Shown here: in pieces, positions 50,091-60,900 of the stretch | Layout of the letters: each line of letters begins with the position of its first letter | How positions within the stretch are numbered: position 1 is the stretch's first letter | DNA from: ECT2AJA-110-A sp035399845 | GTDB taxonomy: Bacteria > Planctomycetota > Phycisphaerae > UBA1845 > UTPLA1 | NCBI GenBank assembly: GCA_035399845.1 | Contig: DAOPJV010000011.1 | Span: forward strand, 62,001 to 126,000 | DNA: 64,000 nucleotides | Reading direction: 5' to 3' | Position numbers and translations under genes: made by a program | Notes under the pieces: generated by a model | What the model saw: the letters and a program-made list of their open reading frames with translations, nothing else | What the model was told of the DNA's origin: nothing | Databases searched by the model: none

Positions 50091-50974
50091 AGATCGCCCT
50101 CGCAACATGCCGGGATCTGCCCGAGTGGGAGATCGACGATCGCCCCCTGGAGGCGGCGTTTCAAGACGCGGACATCACCATCGAGAAACCGGTATGGGAT
50201 GACGACAACGTCAATTGGTCGGTCTATGACGCCTGCCTGATCCGCACGACCTGGGATTACTCGCAACGCCGAGCGCGTTTTGTCAACTGGGCACAGCGCG
50301 TCGCCGGACAAACGCTGCTTCTGAATTCCGCCGAGATCGTTCGCTGGAATACGGACAAACGCTATCTTCGAGACCTCGAATCGGCGGGCGTGCCGACGAT
50401 TCCGACCCGCTGGCTCGAACAGGGAGAGGCGGCGAGCGTCGAGCGCCTGCTCGCCGAGCGAAACTGGGATCGCGCTTTCCTGAAGCCCGTCGTCGGCGCC
50501 TCCTCCGTCGGAACGATGCGGTTTCGGCGGACGGCCGACGACATGGCGCAGGCGCAGCGCCATCTGGATCAGTGGCTGGCCACGCACGCCATGATGCTCC
50601 AGCCCTATTATGAGAGCGTGGAGACGGAAGGCGAATATTCCGTCATCTTTGTCGAGGGCGAGCCGACACACGCCGTCCGAAAGACCCCCGTCCCGGGCGA
50701 TTATCGCGTGCAGGACGACTATGGCGCCCACGACGAGCCCGCACAACTGAATAACGAGGACATACGCGTGGCCAGGCGCGCCGTCGCCGGCGTCGCACAC
50801 GCCCCGCTTTACGCCCGCGCCGATTTCCTGCGCTGCCCGGACGGCGTCCTGCGGATGAACGAGCTGGAACTCGTGGAACCGTCGCTTTTCTTTCGGCATT
50901 CACCGACTGCGGCGGTCACGCTGGCGCACGCGACGATCGAGCGCGTGCGATCATCAGGCCGAATCGCGTCTTGA
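50087..50974 (+). CDS. ATP-grasp domain protein
   Basis: 295 aa. KIALATCRDLPEWEIDDRPL at the N-terminus, then WDYSQRRARFVNWAQRV, FLKPVVGASSVGTMRF (ATP-binding strand and loop), SVIFVEGEPTHAVRKTP and a late RADFLRCPDGVLRMNELELV with the acidic metal ligands. These follow the ATP-grasp order in proteins resembling glutathione-synthetase-like ligases. Substrates unknown. GTG 50087 overlaps the TGA of the TPR gene (GTGA) with GGAG at 8 nt, so the two are translationally coupled. Confidence 0.85.
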   Translation: MKIALATCRDLPEWEIDDRPLEAAFQDADITIEKPVWDDDNVNWSVYDACLIRTTWDYSQRRARFVNWAQRVAGQTLLLNSAEIVRWNTDKRYLRDLESAGVPTIPTRWLEQGEAASVERLLAERNWDRAFLKPVVGASSVGTMRFRRTADDMAQAQRHLDQWLATHAMMLQPYYESVETEGEYSVIFVEGEPTHAVRKTPVPGDYRVQDDYGAHDEPAQLNNEDIRVARRAVAGVAHAPLYARADFLRCPDGVLRMNELELVEPSLFFRHSPTAAVTLAHATIERVRSSGRIAS

Positions 50975-51007
50975 CGAGGTCGGCCGGAGGCGGCATCGTG
51001 ATACGTC

Positions 51008-53149
51008 ATGTTGCTGACTGACATGAAAAAGCCGACGACAACGAAAGCACAGGCGAACCACCACGAATTTCGCGGTCCGTTCGACACGCATACGGCGTTT
51101 GAGCGCGAGTGGCTCGTCACGAACGGACGCGGAGGATACGCCTCGGCGACCATCAGCCAGGCGCTGACGCGCCGCTACCATGGCCTGCTCGTCGCGGCGA
51201 CGGAGCCACCCGTCAGGCGCAGCCTGCTGCTCGCCAAGCTCGATGTCAGCGCGCTCGTCGGCCTGCAGACCTATGAACTGGGCGCCAATGTCTACAGCGG
51301 CGCGATCCACCCGCAGGGCTACGCCCTGCTGACGTCGTTCGTCGCGGGCCCGCGGCCCCGATGGCGATGGCGCGCCGGCGATGCGGTGATTGAGCAGTCA
51401 CTCGCGATGATCGAGGGCGAGGACACCGTCGTGGTCCGCTACCGCCTCGTCGAAGGCGACTCGGCGGAGCTCACGATTCGACCGCTGACGACGAATCGCC
51501 ACTTCCATCATCTGACCCGCGCCGACGCGCAGGGCAAGGCGATCGTGACGAGCGAGGCCCAGTCAATCGATGTGCGATGGAAAGACGCGTCGAGCGTCCT
51601 TCAGATTCGACACACGGGCCGATTCGAACGCGGCGAGGACTGGTACTACGGATTCCAGCTCCCCGTCGAGCGCGATCGCGGTTTCGACTTCGAACAGGAC
51701 CTCTTCACGCCCGGCGTCATCCGCGTTTCCCTGACGGGCGAGAGGACCTCCGCCGCATACGTCGCCGCCGGCGTGCGACTGCTGGGTGGCGCCGACGCGA
51801 TGTGGGAGCGCGCGTCCATCGGAAAGCCCTCACTGCGACGCAGAAAGCGACGACGCAGGAATAAGCACAGCGGCGCCGATCATGGCGGCGAAACCGCGTC
51901 CCATCGAACCGCGGCGCACGCCGACGACGCCCCGTCGCGTCGCCACAGCGCCGATCGATGCCCCTACGCCCAGTTCGCGGAAAACCTGCGCGAATCGGCG
52001 AAGCAGTTCATCGTCACGCGCGAGGGCGAACTGCGAACGATCATCGCCGGCTATCCCTGGTTCGGCGACTGGGGTCGCGACACGTTCATCTCGCTGCCGG
52101 GCCTCTGTCTCTCGACGGGGCGCTACGGCGACGCGCGACGGATCATTCGCATGTTCGCCAACCACGTCGATGGCGGCATGATCCCGAATCGCTTTCCGCC
52201 GTACGGCGAGCCGCCGCAGTACAACACGTGCGACGCGACGCTCTGGTACATCCACGCGATGGACGCCTACGTTCGACATACGAAGGACTGGGCGCTCATC
52301 AGCGAATCGCTCTACCCGATCGTCTGCAACATCATCGACAGCCACGTCAACGGGACACGCCACGGCATCCGCGTCGACGCCGACGCTCTCCTTGCAACAG
52401 GCGAACCGGGTTACGCCCTGACCTGGATGGACGCCAAGATCGGCGATCGCACGATCACGCCGCGCATCGGCAAGCCCGTCGAAATCAACGCCCTGTGGTA
52501 CAACGCGCTCAGCATCGCGATGGACTTCGCCGTCCACGCCCGCGACGGCGTGCGCGCGAAGGCGTGGTGCGACCTGGCGCAGAAGTGCCGCGCCTCCTTC
52601 AACGCGCGATACTGGAACGACGCGACGGGCTGCCTCTTCGATATCGTCGATGTCGATCACAAGCCCGGAACAACGGACGATCGCATCCGACCGAACCAAT
52701 TGCTCGCGATCAGCCTGCCGCACGATGTCCTCGATCACGCGCGATGGACGAGTGTGGTCAGCATCTGTGAGCGCGAGCTGCTCACGCCGATGGGCCTGCG
52801 AACGCTGGCGCCGAACCATCCGGAGTATCGAGGACGCTACGCGGGAGACGCTGTGACTCGGGATGAGTCCTACCACCAGGGAACGGTCTGGCCGTGGCTC
52901 ATCGGTCCCTTTGTCAGCGCCTACGTCAAGGCGCACGGCAAAACCGCGATCCCGCACGCGCGAACGTTCTTCGATCGCCTGATCGAGCACTTTGACGAGG
53001 CCGGTGTCAGCGGGATCAGCGAAATCGCGGACGGCGACGCGCCTCACGCCCCCAATGGCTGCCCCTGGCAGGCGTGGAGCGTGGCGGAACCCCTTCGGGC
53101 CCTGGTCGACGACCTGGAAACACCTTTGGCGACACAGTTGCAGGACTGA
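51008..53149 (+). CDS. Glycogen debranching enzyme (amylo-alpha-1,6-glucosidase type)
   Basis: 713 aa. The N-terminal beta domain has FEREWLVTNGRGGYASATIS and ALTRRYHGLLVAA, and the C-terminal (alpha/alpha) barrel has GYPWFGDWGRDTFISLPGL, NTCDATLWYIHAMDAY, EINALWYNALSIAMDFA and YHQGTVWPWLIGPF, the conserved run of bacterial and archaeal amylo-1,6-glucosidases. It removes alpha-1,6 branch points of glycogen. Between the domains (residues about 277-318) lies a strongly basic, Arg/Lys/His-rich insertion (KRRRRNKHSGADHGGETASH) absent from the family core. ATG at 51008 or 51023; the ribosome site is not decisive. Confidence 0.92.
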   Translation: MLLTDMKKPTTTKAQANHHEFRGPFDTHTAFEREWLVTNGRGGYASATISQALTRRYHGLLVAATEPPVRRSLLLAKLDVSALVGLQTYELGANVYSGAIHPQGYALLTSFVAGPRPRWRWRAGDAVIEQSLAMIEGEDTVVVRYRLVEGDSAELTIRPLTTNRHFHHLTRADAQGKAIVTSEAQSIDVRWKDASSVLQIRHTGRFERGEDWYYGFQLPVERDRGFDFEQDLFTPGVIRVSLTGERTSAAYVAAGVRLLGGADAMWERASIGKPSLRRRKRRRRNKHSGADHGGETASHRTAAHADDAPSRRHSADRCPYAQFAENLRESAKQFIVTREGELRTIIAGYPWFGDWGRDTFISLPGLCLSTGRYGDARRIIRMFANHVDGGMIPNRFPPYGEPPQYNTCDATLWYIHAMDAYVRHTKDWALISESLYPIVCNIIDSHVNGTRHGIRVDADALLATGEPGYALTWMDAKIGDRTITPRIGKPVEINALWYNALSIAMDFAVHARDGVRAKAWCDLAQKCRASFNARYWNDATGCLFDIVDVDHKPGTTDDRIRPNQLLAISLPHDVLDHARWTSVVSICERELLTPMGLRTLAPNHPEYRGRYAGDAVTRDESYHQGTVWPWLIGPFVSAYVKAHGKTAIPHARTFFDRLIEHFDEAGVSGISEIADGDAPHAPNGCPWQAWSVAEPLRALVDDLETPLATQLQD

Positions 53150-53427
53150 CGACAGTCGCGCTGGAAGTCAGTCTCCAACCTGGTCAGGCGCAATATCTCT
53201 TGCAACATCTCACTGCGCCGAGCAATTTGCGCAATATTTGGTGGTAGCATTCGATAATAGTCAATTCAGCCGACAGAATTCGTTACCAGACCCCAGATGC
53301 GATCGCATATATTCCCGGCGGACAGCCTATCACAAGAGAGACAACTGACGCTTGTCAAGGCGTTGGGCACCTATTTGGCGAGTCCGAATCACTCGGGATC
53401 GACTTTCAGCAGAGAGAGGATTGCGGA
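53150..53427. other. Gap upstream of the VCBS-repeat gene
   Basis: 278 bp with no gene. AT-richer than its surroundings, with GATAAT near 53253 but no correctly spaced -35. No repeats of the 29-42 kb families. Confidence 0.5.
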
Positions 53428-54975
53428 ATGACGAATCTCACGAATCCAACACTTGGCGAGCGCAAGTCGTTCCGTCGTGTCACAATTGGTGCGGGGAATG
53501 CCGTAATCACCTGGATCCTGATGTCGGCGTTTGCGGGTCCGGGGAATGTGTACGGTCAATGCTCACCGTCTTTCGCCTCTCCATCGGCACATGTCGTGGG
53601 CATGAACCCAAGACACATTCTGTGTGACTACATTGATGGCGACGAATATCTCGATCTGTTGATCGCCAACTCGGGCGAAGACAGCCTTTCATTACTTCGA
53701 GGAACCGGCAGTGGCCAGTTCTCTCCGGCTACTGCAATCTCGGTCGGCACGGCTCCTTGGTGCTCAGCCATTGGCGATCTCAATGGCGACAGTCTCCCGG
53801 ATGTTGTGAGCGCGAATCATGATTCAAACGATATTACAATACTCCTGAACAACGGTGACGGAACGTATGCAACGTCCACTCTGAACTTCTTCATTTTCAA
53901 TCCGACGATCCACCCGAGCTCTGTCGCGATCGGTGATCTAAACGGCGATTCGAACGCCGACCTCGCGATTGCCGGATACGATGGCGATCAGAACGTATCC
54001 GTCATGCTCGGCAATGGCGACGGGACGTTTCAACTCGAATCACGTCTTTGGGCAAGTGGGTTCCCAGTGCAGATTCGAGTCGTCGACGTGACCAACGATG
54101 ACGTACTCGACCTCATCGTCCTTAATGAGACGGGTAACAACGTCGTCGTACTTGCAGGCGCGGGAAATGGGTTCTTCTCATTGCCGGTTCGATACGGAGC
54201 GGGCGGAAATCCACGCAAGTTTGACTTGCTCGACTTTAACGGAGACGGGCTCCCTGATGTTGCGGATTCCAACGCCATCACGATTGTCGTTCGATTCGGA
54301 TTGGTTGATGGCACATTCAGCGAGGGCGAAGTCTACGACTCGCCCGGAAGTCCGACAGGAATGGCGCTCGATGATGTCAACAATGACGGGCGGCCGGATC
54401 TGATTGTCTCAAACTATGAATACGACTCTGTTTCTGTTCGAACCGGAGATGGACAAGGTGGATTCGGCGAGCCGATCGATTTTCCTACCGGCGCAGGGCA
54501 GGTGTTTGTCGCCACAGGTGATTTTGATCGTGACGGGCTCGCCGACATCGCCTCACTGCTCACCGATAGTGGGCAGGTCATGACACTGTTGAATAATGGT
54601 CTTTCTGCAGCAATAACTCAATCGCCTCAGAGCCAGACGGCAATTAGTGGAGACGAAGTCTCTCTTGAAGTGGTCGCGACGGGCACCGTTTCCTATCAAT
54701 GGCGACGTGACGGTATTCCGCTTAGAAACGCCCTACCCTACAGCGGCGTCCGTACCAGCGCGCTTACCATCAGCCAAGTAACAGCGTCCGAATCCGGAGT
54801 CTATGATGTCGTCGTTGGAGCCGCATGCCATCGAGGCGTCGCGAGCCAACCAGCGTCACTTGTAGTTGTTCAACCCACATGTGTCGGTGATTTCAATGGT
54901 GACGGCGTATTCAATAGTGGCGACATCCAGTTGTTCATATCGAGTCTGTTGTTGGGTAACATGTGCCCATCGTAA
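53428..54975 (+). CDS. Secreted FG-GAP/VCBS-repeat protein with Ig-like and dockerin-like segments
   Basis: 515 aa. The N-terminal hydrophobic segment (GAGNAVITWILMSAFAGPGN) acts as a signal peptide. About eight FG-GAP/VCBS-type repeats follow (IGDLNGDSLPDVVSANHDSN, IGDLNGDSNADLAIAGYDGD, LDFNGDGLPDVADSNA), each with a DxNGDxxxDxxx calcium loop, forming a beta-propeller. Then an Ig-like domain (VSYQWRRDGIPLRNALPYSG) and a final GDFNGDGVFNSGDI dockerin-like motif. ATG 53428 follows AGAGGA. GC is lower than in neighbours, possibly transferred; role at the cell surface inferred. Confidence 0.88.
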   Translation: MTNLTNPTLGERKSFRRVTIGAGNAVITWILMSAFAGPGNVYGQCSPSFASPSAHVVGMNPRHILCDYIDGDEYLDLLIANSGEDSLSLLRGTGSGQFSPATAISVGTAPWCSAIGDLNGDSLPDVVSANHDSNDITILLNNGDGTYATSTLNFFIFNPTIHPSSVAIGDLNGDSNADLAIAGYDGDQNVSVMLGNGDGTFQLESRLWASGFPVQIRVVDVTNDDVLDLIVLNETGNNVVVLAGAGNGFFSLPVRYGAGGNPRKFDLLDFNGDGLPDVADSNAITIVVRFGLVDGTFSEGEVYDSPGSPTGMALDDVNNDGRPDLIVSNYEYDSVSVRTGDGQGGFGEPIDFPTGAGQVFVATGDFDRDGLADIASLLTDSGQVMTLLNNGLSAAITQSPQSQTAISGDEVSLEVVATGTVSYQWRRDGIPLRNALPYSGVRTSALTISQVTASESGVYDVVVGAACHRGVASQPASLVVVQPTCVGDFNGDGVFNSGDIQLFISSLLLGNMCPS

Positions 54976-55113
54976 CACATCGCCATTTCCGGTATTTCTG
55001 CCAAAGTCCGACTCATGTCGAATCGACGCGTATGAGACCCACGTGAATTCGATTCGTCCTGCTGCGTAACCGCGTCGCCGGTCACACACATCGCAAACGG
55101 GATACACAGTGTT

Positions 55114-56337
55114 CTAGTCCATCACGCGTTCGATTTCTTCCACCCACGACTCGGCGGATTGCCGGGCGAGGAGTTTCGCGTCCAACAGCGCGCGGCCTCG
55201 CTGTCCCATCTCCGCGGCCGAAGTCGCGTCGCCCTTGATCGCCTTGATCGCCTCGACGAGCGCGTCGGCGTCGCCCTGCGGGACGGCGCGGCCCGCGTCA
55301 TGTTCCGCGAGCCATCGCGCGATCTCCGAACGCTCATTCCCGATGAAGATCGCCGGCTTCGCGGCGGCGAGAATCCCGTAGACCTTGTAAGGCAGCGCCT
55401 TGTCGAACATGTCCACCTGCTGAGAGATCAGGCAGAGATTCGCCGCGTGCAGCACCTCCCACAATCGATCGGCCGGCACGTAGTCAATCAGTCTGGCGTT
55501 GGACGGCAGTCGCTCCTCGATCATCCTGCGATGGGGACCGTCGCCGATGAACTGGAACTGAATGTCCTGATGTCCACCCAGCCGAATCGCCGCTTCGAGG
55601 ATGGAATCGAACGGATGGGACAGCCCCATGTTGCCGGCGTACTGCACGACGAATCGCCCGTCGGGATTGTGCTCGGCCGCGAATCGATTCGGGGCGTCCG
55701 GCGCGGGCGGAGCGATGCGCATGGGATCAAAGCCATCGTGAATCGTGCCAAGCGTCTCGTTCGGAACGTCGCGCGTGCGCGCAATCCGCTTTGTCATCTC
55801 TTCGGCGATGGAGATCACACGCGCCGCCTCCCGCATCACCCGCGTGTCGGTCTTCAGCCATCGACGATAGAGGAAGGAATTGTCACGGACTTTCCCAAGC
55901 GTGGCCGCCAGGTCGGGATAGAGATCGAGCACGCAGTAGATGTAGGGGCATCGACGCGCCCGTGCGATCTTCCGCGCGATGGCCGCGCCCTGCGGTGGCG
56001 CCGTCGTCGCGATGACACAGTCAACACGATCCATGGCGCATCCGGCCCTCACGGCGCGATGCTGGAAGGCCGCAAAACCGACGGCCCGCTGAATCAGGCT
56101 GCGCCGACGGACGACGGGCCGCGCCACGCGAATGATGTGAACGCCTTCATGCGTTTCATCCGACGGATACACAACTGACGCATTGTCCCACGCACGATTG
56201 CCGGCAATGACATGAATCGTCCAGTCGGGCCGAAGCCGCCTGATCCGCGGCAGGCGATCACTCAATACGGCGGCGCTGGCGCAGATATCCGGATGATAGA
56301 ACTCGTTGACAAACAGGATGTGCCGGCCGCCGCTCAT
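55114..56337 (-). CDS. Glycosyltransferase family 4 protein
   Basis: 407 aa GT-B glycosyltransferase. N-terminal Rossmann half starts ILFVNEFYHPDICASAAVLS (acceptor side); the C-terminal half has FVVQYAGNMGLSHPFDSILE, FQFIGDGPHRRMIEERL, LPYKVYGILAAAKPAIFIGN and the E-x7-E nucleotide-sugar region. It resembles WbuB/FucNAc- or mannosyl-type transferases of polysaccharide assembly. ATG 56337 overlaps the stop of the WecA-like gene (ATGA), so I prefer it to a TTG at 56355. The pair likely builds a lipid-linked glycan. Confidence 0.9.
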   Translation of the reverse strand: MSGGRHILFVNEFYHPDICASAAVLSDRLPRIRRLRPDWTIHVIAGNRAWDNASVVYPSDETHEGVHIIRVARPVVRRRSLIQRAVGFAAFQHRAVRAGCAMDRVDCVIATTAPPQGAAIARKIARARRCPYIYCVLDLYPDLAATLGKVRDNSFLYRRWLKTDTRVMREAARVISIAEEMTKRIARTRDVPNETLGTIHDGFDPMRIAPPAPDAPNRFAAEHNPDGRFVVQYAGNMGLSHPFDSILEAAIRLGGHQDIQFQFIGDGPHRRMIEERLPSNARLIDYVPADRLWEVLHAANLCLISQQVDMFDKALPYKVYGILAAAKPAIFIGNERSEIARWLAEHDAGRAVPQGDADALVEAIKAIKGDATSAAEMGQRGRALLDAKLLARQSAESWVEEIERVMD

Positions 56338-57782
56338 TCGCGATCGCCCCGCCAACAGGACGCCACTTCCTCCACCAGCTGCAGGCGGGCGTCATCGATC
56401 GTCGCGCTGTCGGCCACGAACAGCCGCAGCGTCAGTTCGTCGTTGACGATCACATCAATGGTCTTCTGCGATGCGGGAGCGTCGTCAGTCAGACGACGCT
56501 TCAGGATCGTCTCGCCGGCGCTGACCAGCTCAAACCCGTGGCAGCCGAGTTCCCTCGCCATGATGGCGATCGCCGCCGCGCGCTCCGTGGCGTTTGTCGC
56601 ACGGCGCAGCTTCAGCCGCGCCAGATTCGCCGCGGCATGCAGGATGCGCGTCTCTTCACGGTCGGACCAGCGCGCGACCCAGCCGCCCCACTCCAGATAT
56701 CCCAGCACGCGGGCGCTGAAGACGGCCATGACCAGCACGAAACCGACGCCCAGCCCCAGGATCAGGTGATTCGCCGCCGCCGCCGCAATGCACAGCAGGC
56801 AGAGAATGAAACTCGCGATGTAGATCTGAATCGCCGCCGTCGATGGCCGGGCGCCGCGATCGATCAGCCGATGATGGATATGATCGCGATCCGACGAGAA
56901 GAGCGGCTGGCCCCTGAGCGATCGCCGGGCGATCGCCAGCAGCGTGTCGAAAATCGGATACCCCAGCGCGAACAGCGGAATCAGAATCAGGACCGCCGTG
57001 TGCGCCTTCTGCGCCGATCGCAGCGACGCCATCGCGAGGAACATGCCCAGCGCCATCGATCCCGTGTCGCCGAGAAACACCCGCGCCGGATGGAAGTTGT
57101 AGCGCAGAAAGCCGAGCAGCGCCCCCGCCATCAGCACCATCATCACCGTCATGTAATGATTGCCGAGCCAGATCGCAACGACGGCGTTCACGCTCGACGC
57201 GAGCAGGCAGATTCCCACAGCGAGACCGTCGAGACCGTCCGTCAGGTTGATCGCGTTCGTGATACCGACGATCCACAGGAATGAAATCGCCATCCCGACA
57301 ATCGGCGGCAGGACGAGCGAATCCCACCAGGGCAGCGTGATCGCGTCCACGCGGAAGCCCATCCAGACGGCGGCGACGGCGACGATCGCCTGCACAAGCA
57401 GCTTCACGCGCGGTCGCAGCGCCCGCAGGTCGTCGGCCACGCCCAGAACGAGCATGCACAACGTGCAGACGATCAGCCCATATACGTGATAGCGGCTCTC
57501 GCGAAGCTTCTCACCCACGAGGTTGTTCGACTGCATGGCGATCAGCGCGCCGGCGATGACCGTCGCGAAGATCACGAGACCGCCCATCGTGGCTGTCACG
57601 CGAGCGTGCCGTTTGCGGCCGCCGGGGCGATCCGTCCAGCCGAAGCGACGCGCGATCGGAATGTAGATGGGTGTGGCGACAAACGTGACAGCGGCCGCCA
57701 CGGCGAACAACACGAAATACGTGTCGAACTGTCGCAGGTACTCCCACCAGTAAGGCAAAGTTGTCGGAGAATCGGCAATCAC
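56334..57782 (-). CDS. WecA/MraY-like polyprenyl-phosphate sugar-1-phosphate transferase
   Basis: 482 aa integral membrane enzyme that would start lipid-linked glycan synthesis. Conserved motifs: LGVADDLRALRPRVKL (catalytic DD), NAINLTDGLDGLA, FLGDTGSMALGMF and DRDHIHHRLIDRG (HxHH loop of WecA). About ten or eleven membrane helices occupy residues 20-370. Unusually a soluble C-terminal domain of roughly 110 residues (ATNATERAAAIAIMARELGC to the end) follows the catalytic part. Start GTG 57782, weak ribosome site. Coupled to the GT4 gene downstream. Confidence 0.9.
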   Translation of the reverse strand: MIADSPTTLPYWWEYLRQFDTYFVLFAVAAAVTFVATPIYIPIARRFGWTDRPGGRKRHARVTATMGGLVIFATVIAGALIAMQSNNLVGEKLRESRYHVYGLIVCTLCMLVLGVADDLRALRPRVKLLVQAIVAVAAVWMGFRVDAITLPWWDSLVLPPIVGMAISFLWIVGITNAINLTDGLDGLAVGICLLASSVNAVVAIWLGNHYMTVMMVLMAGALLGFLRYNFHPARVFLGDTGSMALGMFLAMASLRSAQKAHTAVLILIPLFALGYPIFDTLLAIARRSLRGQPLFSSDRDHIHHRLIDRGARPSTAAIQIYIASFILCLLCIAAAAANHLILGLGVGFVLVMAVFSARVLGYLEWGGWVARWSDREETRILHAAANLARLKLRRATNATERAAAIAIMARELGCHGFELVSAGETILKRRLTDDAPASQKTIDVIVNDELTLRLFVADSATIDDARLQLVEEVASCWRGDRE

Positions 57783-57949
57783 GTTTCTTACGGACGTTCC
57801 CTTCGAGCTTCACCCGCGCCTGTCCGGCGGCTGTCCATTCTACCTCGCGGGCCCATCGACGCCGGGACGCGTTTTGATGGGGCGCCCGCTTCGTGTTACC
57901 TTGATCCGATATTCCGCCGCAATTGCGGACTCTGGAAGGAGCGGGTCGC

Positions 57950-60900
57950 TTGTCGGTACGTCTTATCACCGGTCGCGCCGGTTCGGGCAAGACCCGATTC
58001 TGCCTGGATGAAATTCGGCAGGAACTCGCGCGCGATCGCGCCGAAGGGCCCCGGCTCATCTTCCTCGTACCAGAACAGGCGGCGCTTCAGTCCGAACGCT
58101 TACTCCTCGCCCAGTCCGATGGCGCCACGCTCGGCCGCTGCGAGGTCCTCAGCTTCAGGCGCCTCGCCCAGCGGATTCTCAGCGAATCGACCGGCGGCAT
58201 GCCGACGCCCCTCACGCCGATTGGCCGGCAGATGGCCGTCCGCTATCTGCTCGGGCGACATCGCCAGCGTTTCCGGGAGTTCGGCCGACTCGCCGATCGC
58301 GGCGGTTTCGTCGCCGAACTGGCCTCCGCGCTGTCCGAACTGTTTCGCGAATCCGTCTCCGTCGAACGGCTTGACGCCTGCGCCCACGCCGCCGAATCCG
58401 AAGACGCGCCCACATTCCCGCGTCTGCACGACCTGGCCATCCTCTATCGGGAATACTGCGACTACCTGGGCGATGATCGTGTCGATCCCGACGGTGTCCT
58501 CGCCCTGGCGCGATCGCGAATGGCGCAGGCCGAGTGGCTGCGCGGCGCCCGCGTCTGGGTGGACGGCTTCGCCAGCTTCACGCGCCAGCAGCTCACGACG
58601 CTCGTCGAGATGTCCCGGCTCACAGCCTCGCTGGATGTGGCGATCCTGCTCGATCCCGATGGCGTCCGCGATGACGAAGCCGGGCGCGACGACGAAGGTC
58701 CCGACGCCGCGGATCTGTTCGCCAAGACGCGCGTCACAATGGCCGATCTGTTTCGCGCCTTCGCGGAGGCCGGCGCGGCGCTGGCCCCCGTCAGGCGACT
58801 CGCGGGTTCGCCGTCCCGATTCGACGCGACACCCACGCTGGCGAATCTCGAACGTCGCCTGTTCGCCGAACCCGGCGCCACAGTGGATGAACCGTCGACG
58901 CCGGAGATGGCCTCCCAACCCGCCGAAGCGCAGCTCGTGGTGGCGACTGATCTCCGCGATGAGGCCCGCGCGACGGCCCGCGCCATTCTCGACCTGACGC
59001 GGCGCGAAACCCATCCGCTGCGCTATCGCGACATTGCGATTCTCGTGCGCAGTCTTGAGCCCTATCACGATCTCCTCAGCGCCGAACTGCAGCGACACAA
59101 CATTCCCTTCTTCATCGATCGCCGGCGCCCAACGCATCATCATCCGCTCGTTCGCTTCATTCGAGGGCTTGTCTCAATCGTGGGTGGTCTGTCCTTCGAA
59201 GCGTCGATGACGCAGATCCTCAAGAGCGGCTTTGCCGGCGTGCCCGCGGATGACGCGGACGCCATCGACAATTACACGCTCGCCAACGGTCTCTCCACGC
59301 CTGTCCAATGGGACACGCCCTGGACCCGCAAGCCGCCGGGATTCGAGGATCGCCGCACGAACGCCGCCAGGGCCGCGATCGCGCAGGTCGAAGCGGCCCG
59401 CCAGTCCCTGCGAAATCGCTTCGGCGATTTCTGGCCGGGCGCAGCGACGCCGACCACCTGCCGCGACTGGATTCTGCGTCTGGCGGCGGCCATCGAACGC
59501 TTCGATGTACGCCGCACGCTGGACACGTGGAGCGTGGACGCGGAAGCGCGCGGCGATCTGGATGAGGCGTCGGAGCATCTGCAGGTCTGGAGCGGCGTCT
59601 GCGGACTCCTGGAGGAACTCGTCGCCGCCCTGGGCGATGTCGACATGCGCGGCCGCCAGTTCCGCGAAACGCTGGAGTCCGGTCTGTCCGAACTCACGCT
59701 GGGACTGGTTCCGCCAACGCTCGACCAGGTCATTGTGAGCGCCGTCGATCGAGGTCGCCAGAACCCGAAGCTGCGCGCCGCCTTCGTGCTCGGCCTCGCC
59801 GATGGACTCTGGCCGAATCGCGTCGTCGACGAGGGCCTGCTCGGCGACGAAGAGCGGGCGTTTCTCGAAGGCAAAGGCGCCGCTCTCGGCCGCAGCCGAC
59901 TCGAGCGGCTGCGCGAGGAGCGATTGCTCCTGTATGTCGCCGTCACGCGCGCGAATGAACTGCTGTGGGTCAGCCGGCCCCAGCGAAACGCCGATGGCAG
60001 GGAAATGCAGCCGTCCCTCTACTGGGCGAATCTGCGGGCGGCCCTCGGGGATGACGCCCTGCGCCGAACCCAGGGCGAGTGCGACGACGGCATTTCGACA
60101 ATCAGCGATCTGGCGAGCCATATTGCCGAGGCCCTCGGCAGGGCGATACGACCCCAACCCGACGACGGAAACACCGGCGTCGATCCAACAGCGCTCTCGC
60201 TCTACAACTGGGTCGCGGCGCAAGAGGATTCGCCCATCGGGGCGCGCGTGCGTCGGGCGCTTGCGGCCCTTCCGCCATCGACGGACGCCCAACTCTCCGA
60301 GGCGGCGCGCCACGCGCTCTGGGCGCCGCCGCACGACATGAGCGTCACGCGGCTGGAGTCCTTCGCGAAGTGCCCCTTCCAGCACTACGCCCGCTACGGT
60401 CTGACACTTCGCCCCCGTGACGTCCACGAACTGTCCGACACGCGTTGGGGACAGTTCTATCACGCCGTACTGGAGCAGTTCGTCAACGAGCTGATCGAGA
60501 CAGGTCAGTCGCTCGCCGAGATGCCCGAACAGGCGATCGCGGATCGCGTCGACGACCTCTGCGTCAACGTCCTGCCCGAATTCGCCGACGAGCTGAATCT
60601 CGATGACGCGCAGCGTCGCAGCCTTTCCTGGCGCAGCCATCGCGAATTGCCGGCGTTCCTGCGCGGACACAGATCGACCGTCGGCCGGACAAATCTGCGC
60701 CCCGTGGGAACCGAGAAGAACTACGGCCGCAAATCCGAATGGCCCGCCCTCGAACTGACGACGGCGTCGGGTGAGACGGTCTCGATCCGCGGCAAGATCG
60801 ATCGCATCGACCTGCTGGCCGGCGCCTCGGCGAACCTCGCCGTTGTATTCGACTACAAGCGCAATGTTCGCAAGGCGCCCGCGCTCGACGCGATCTACCA

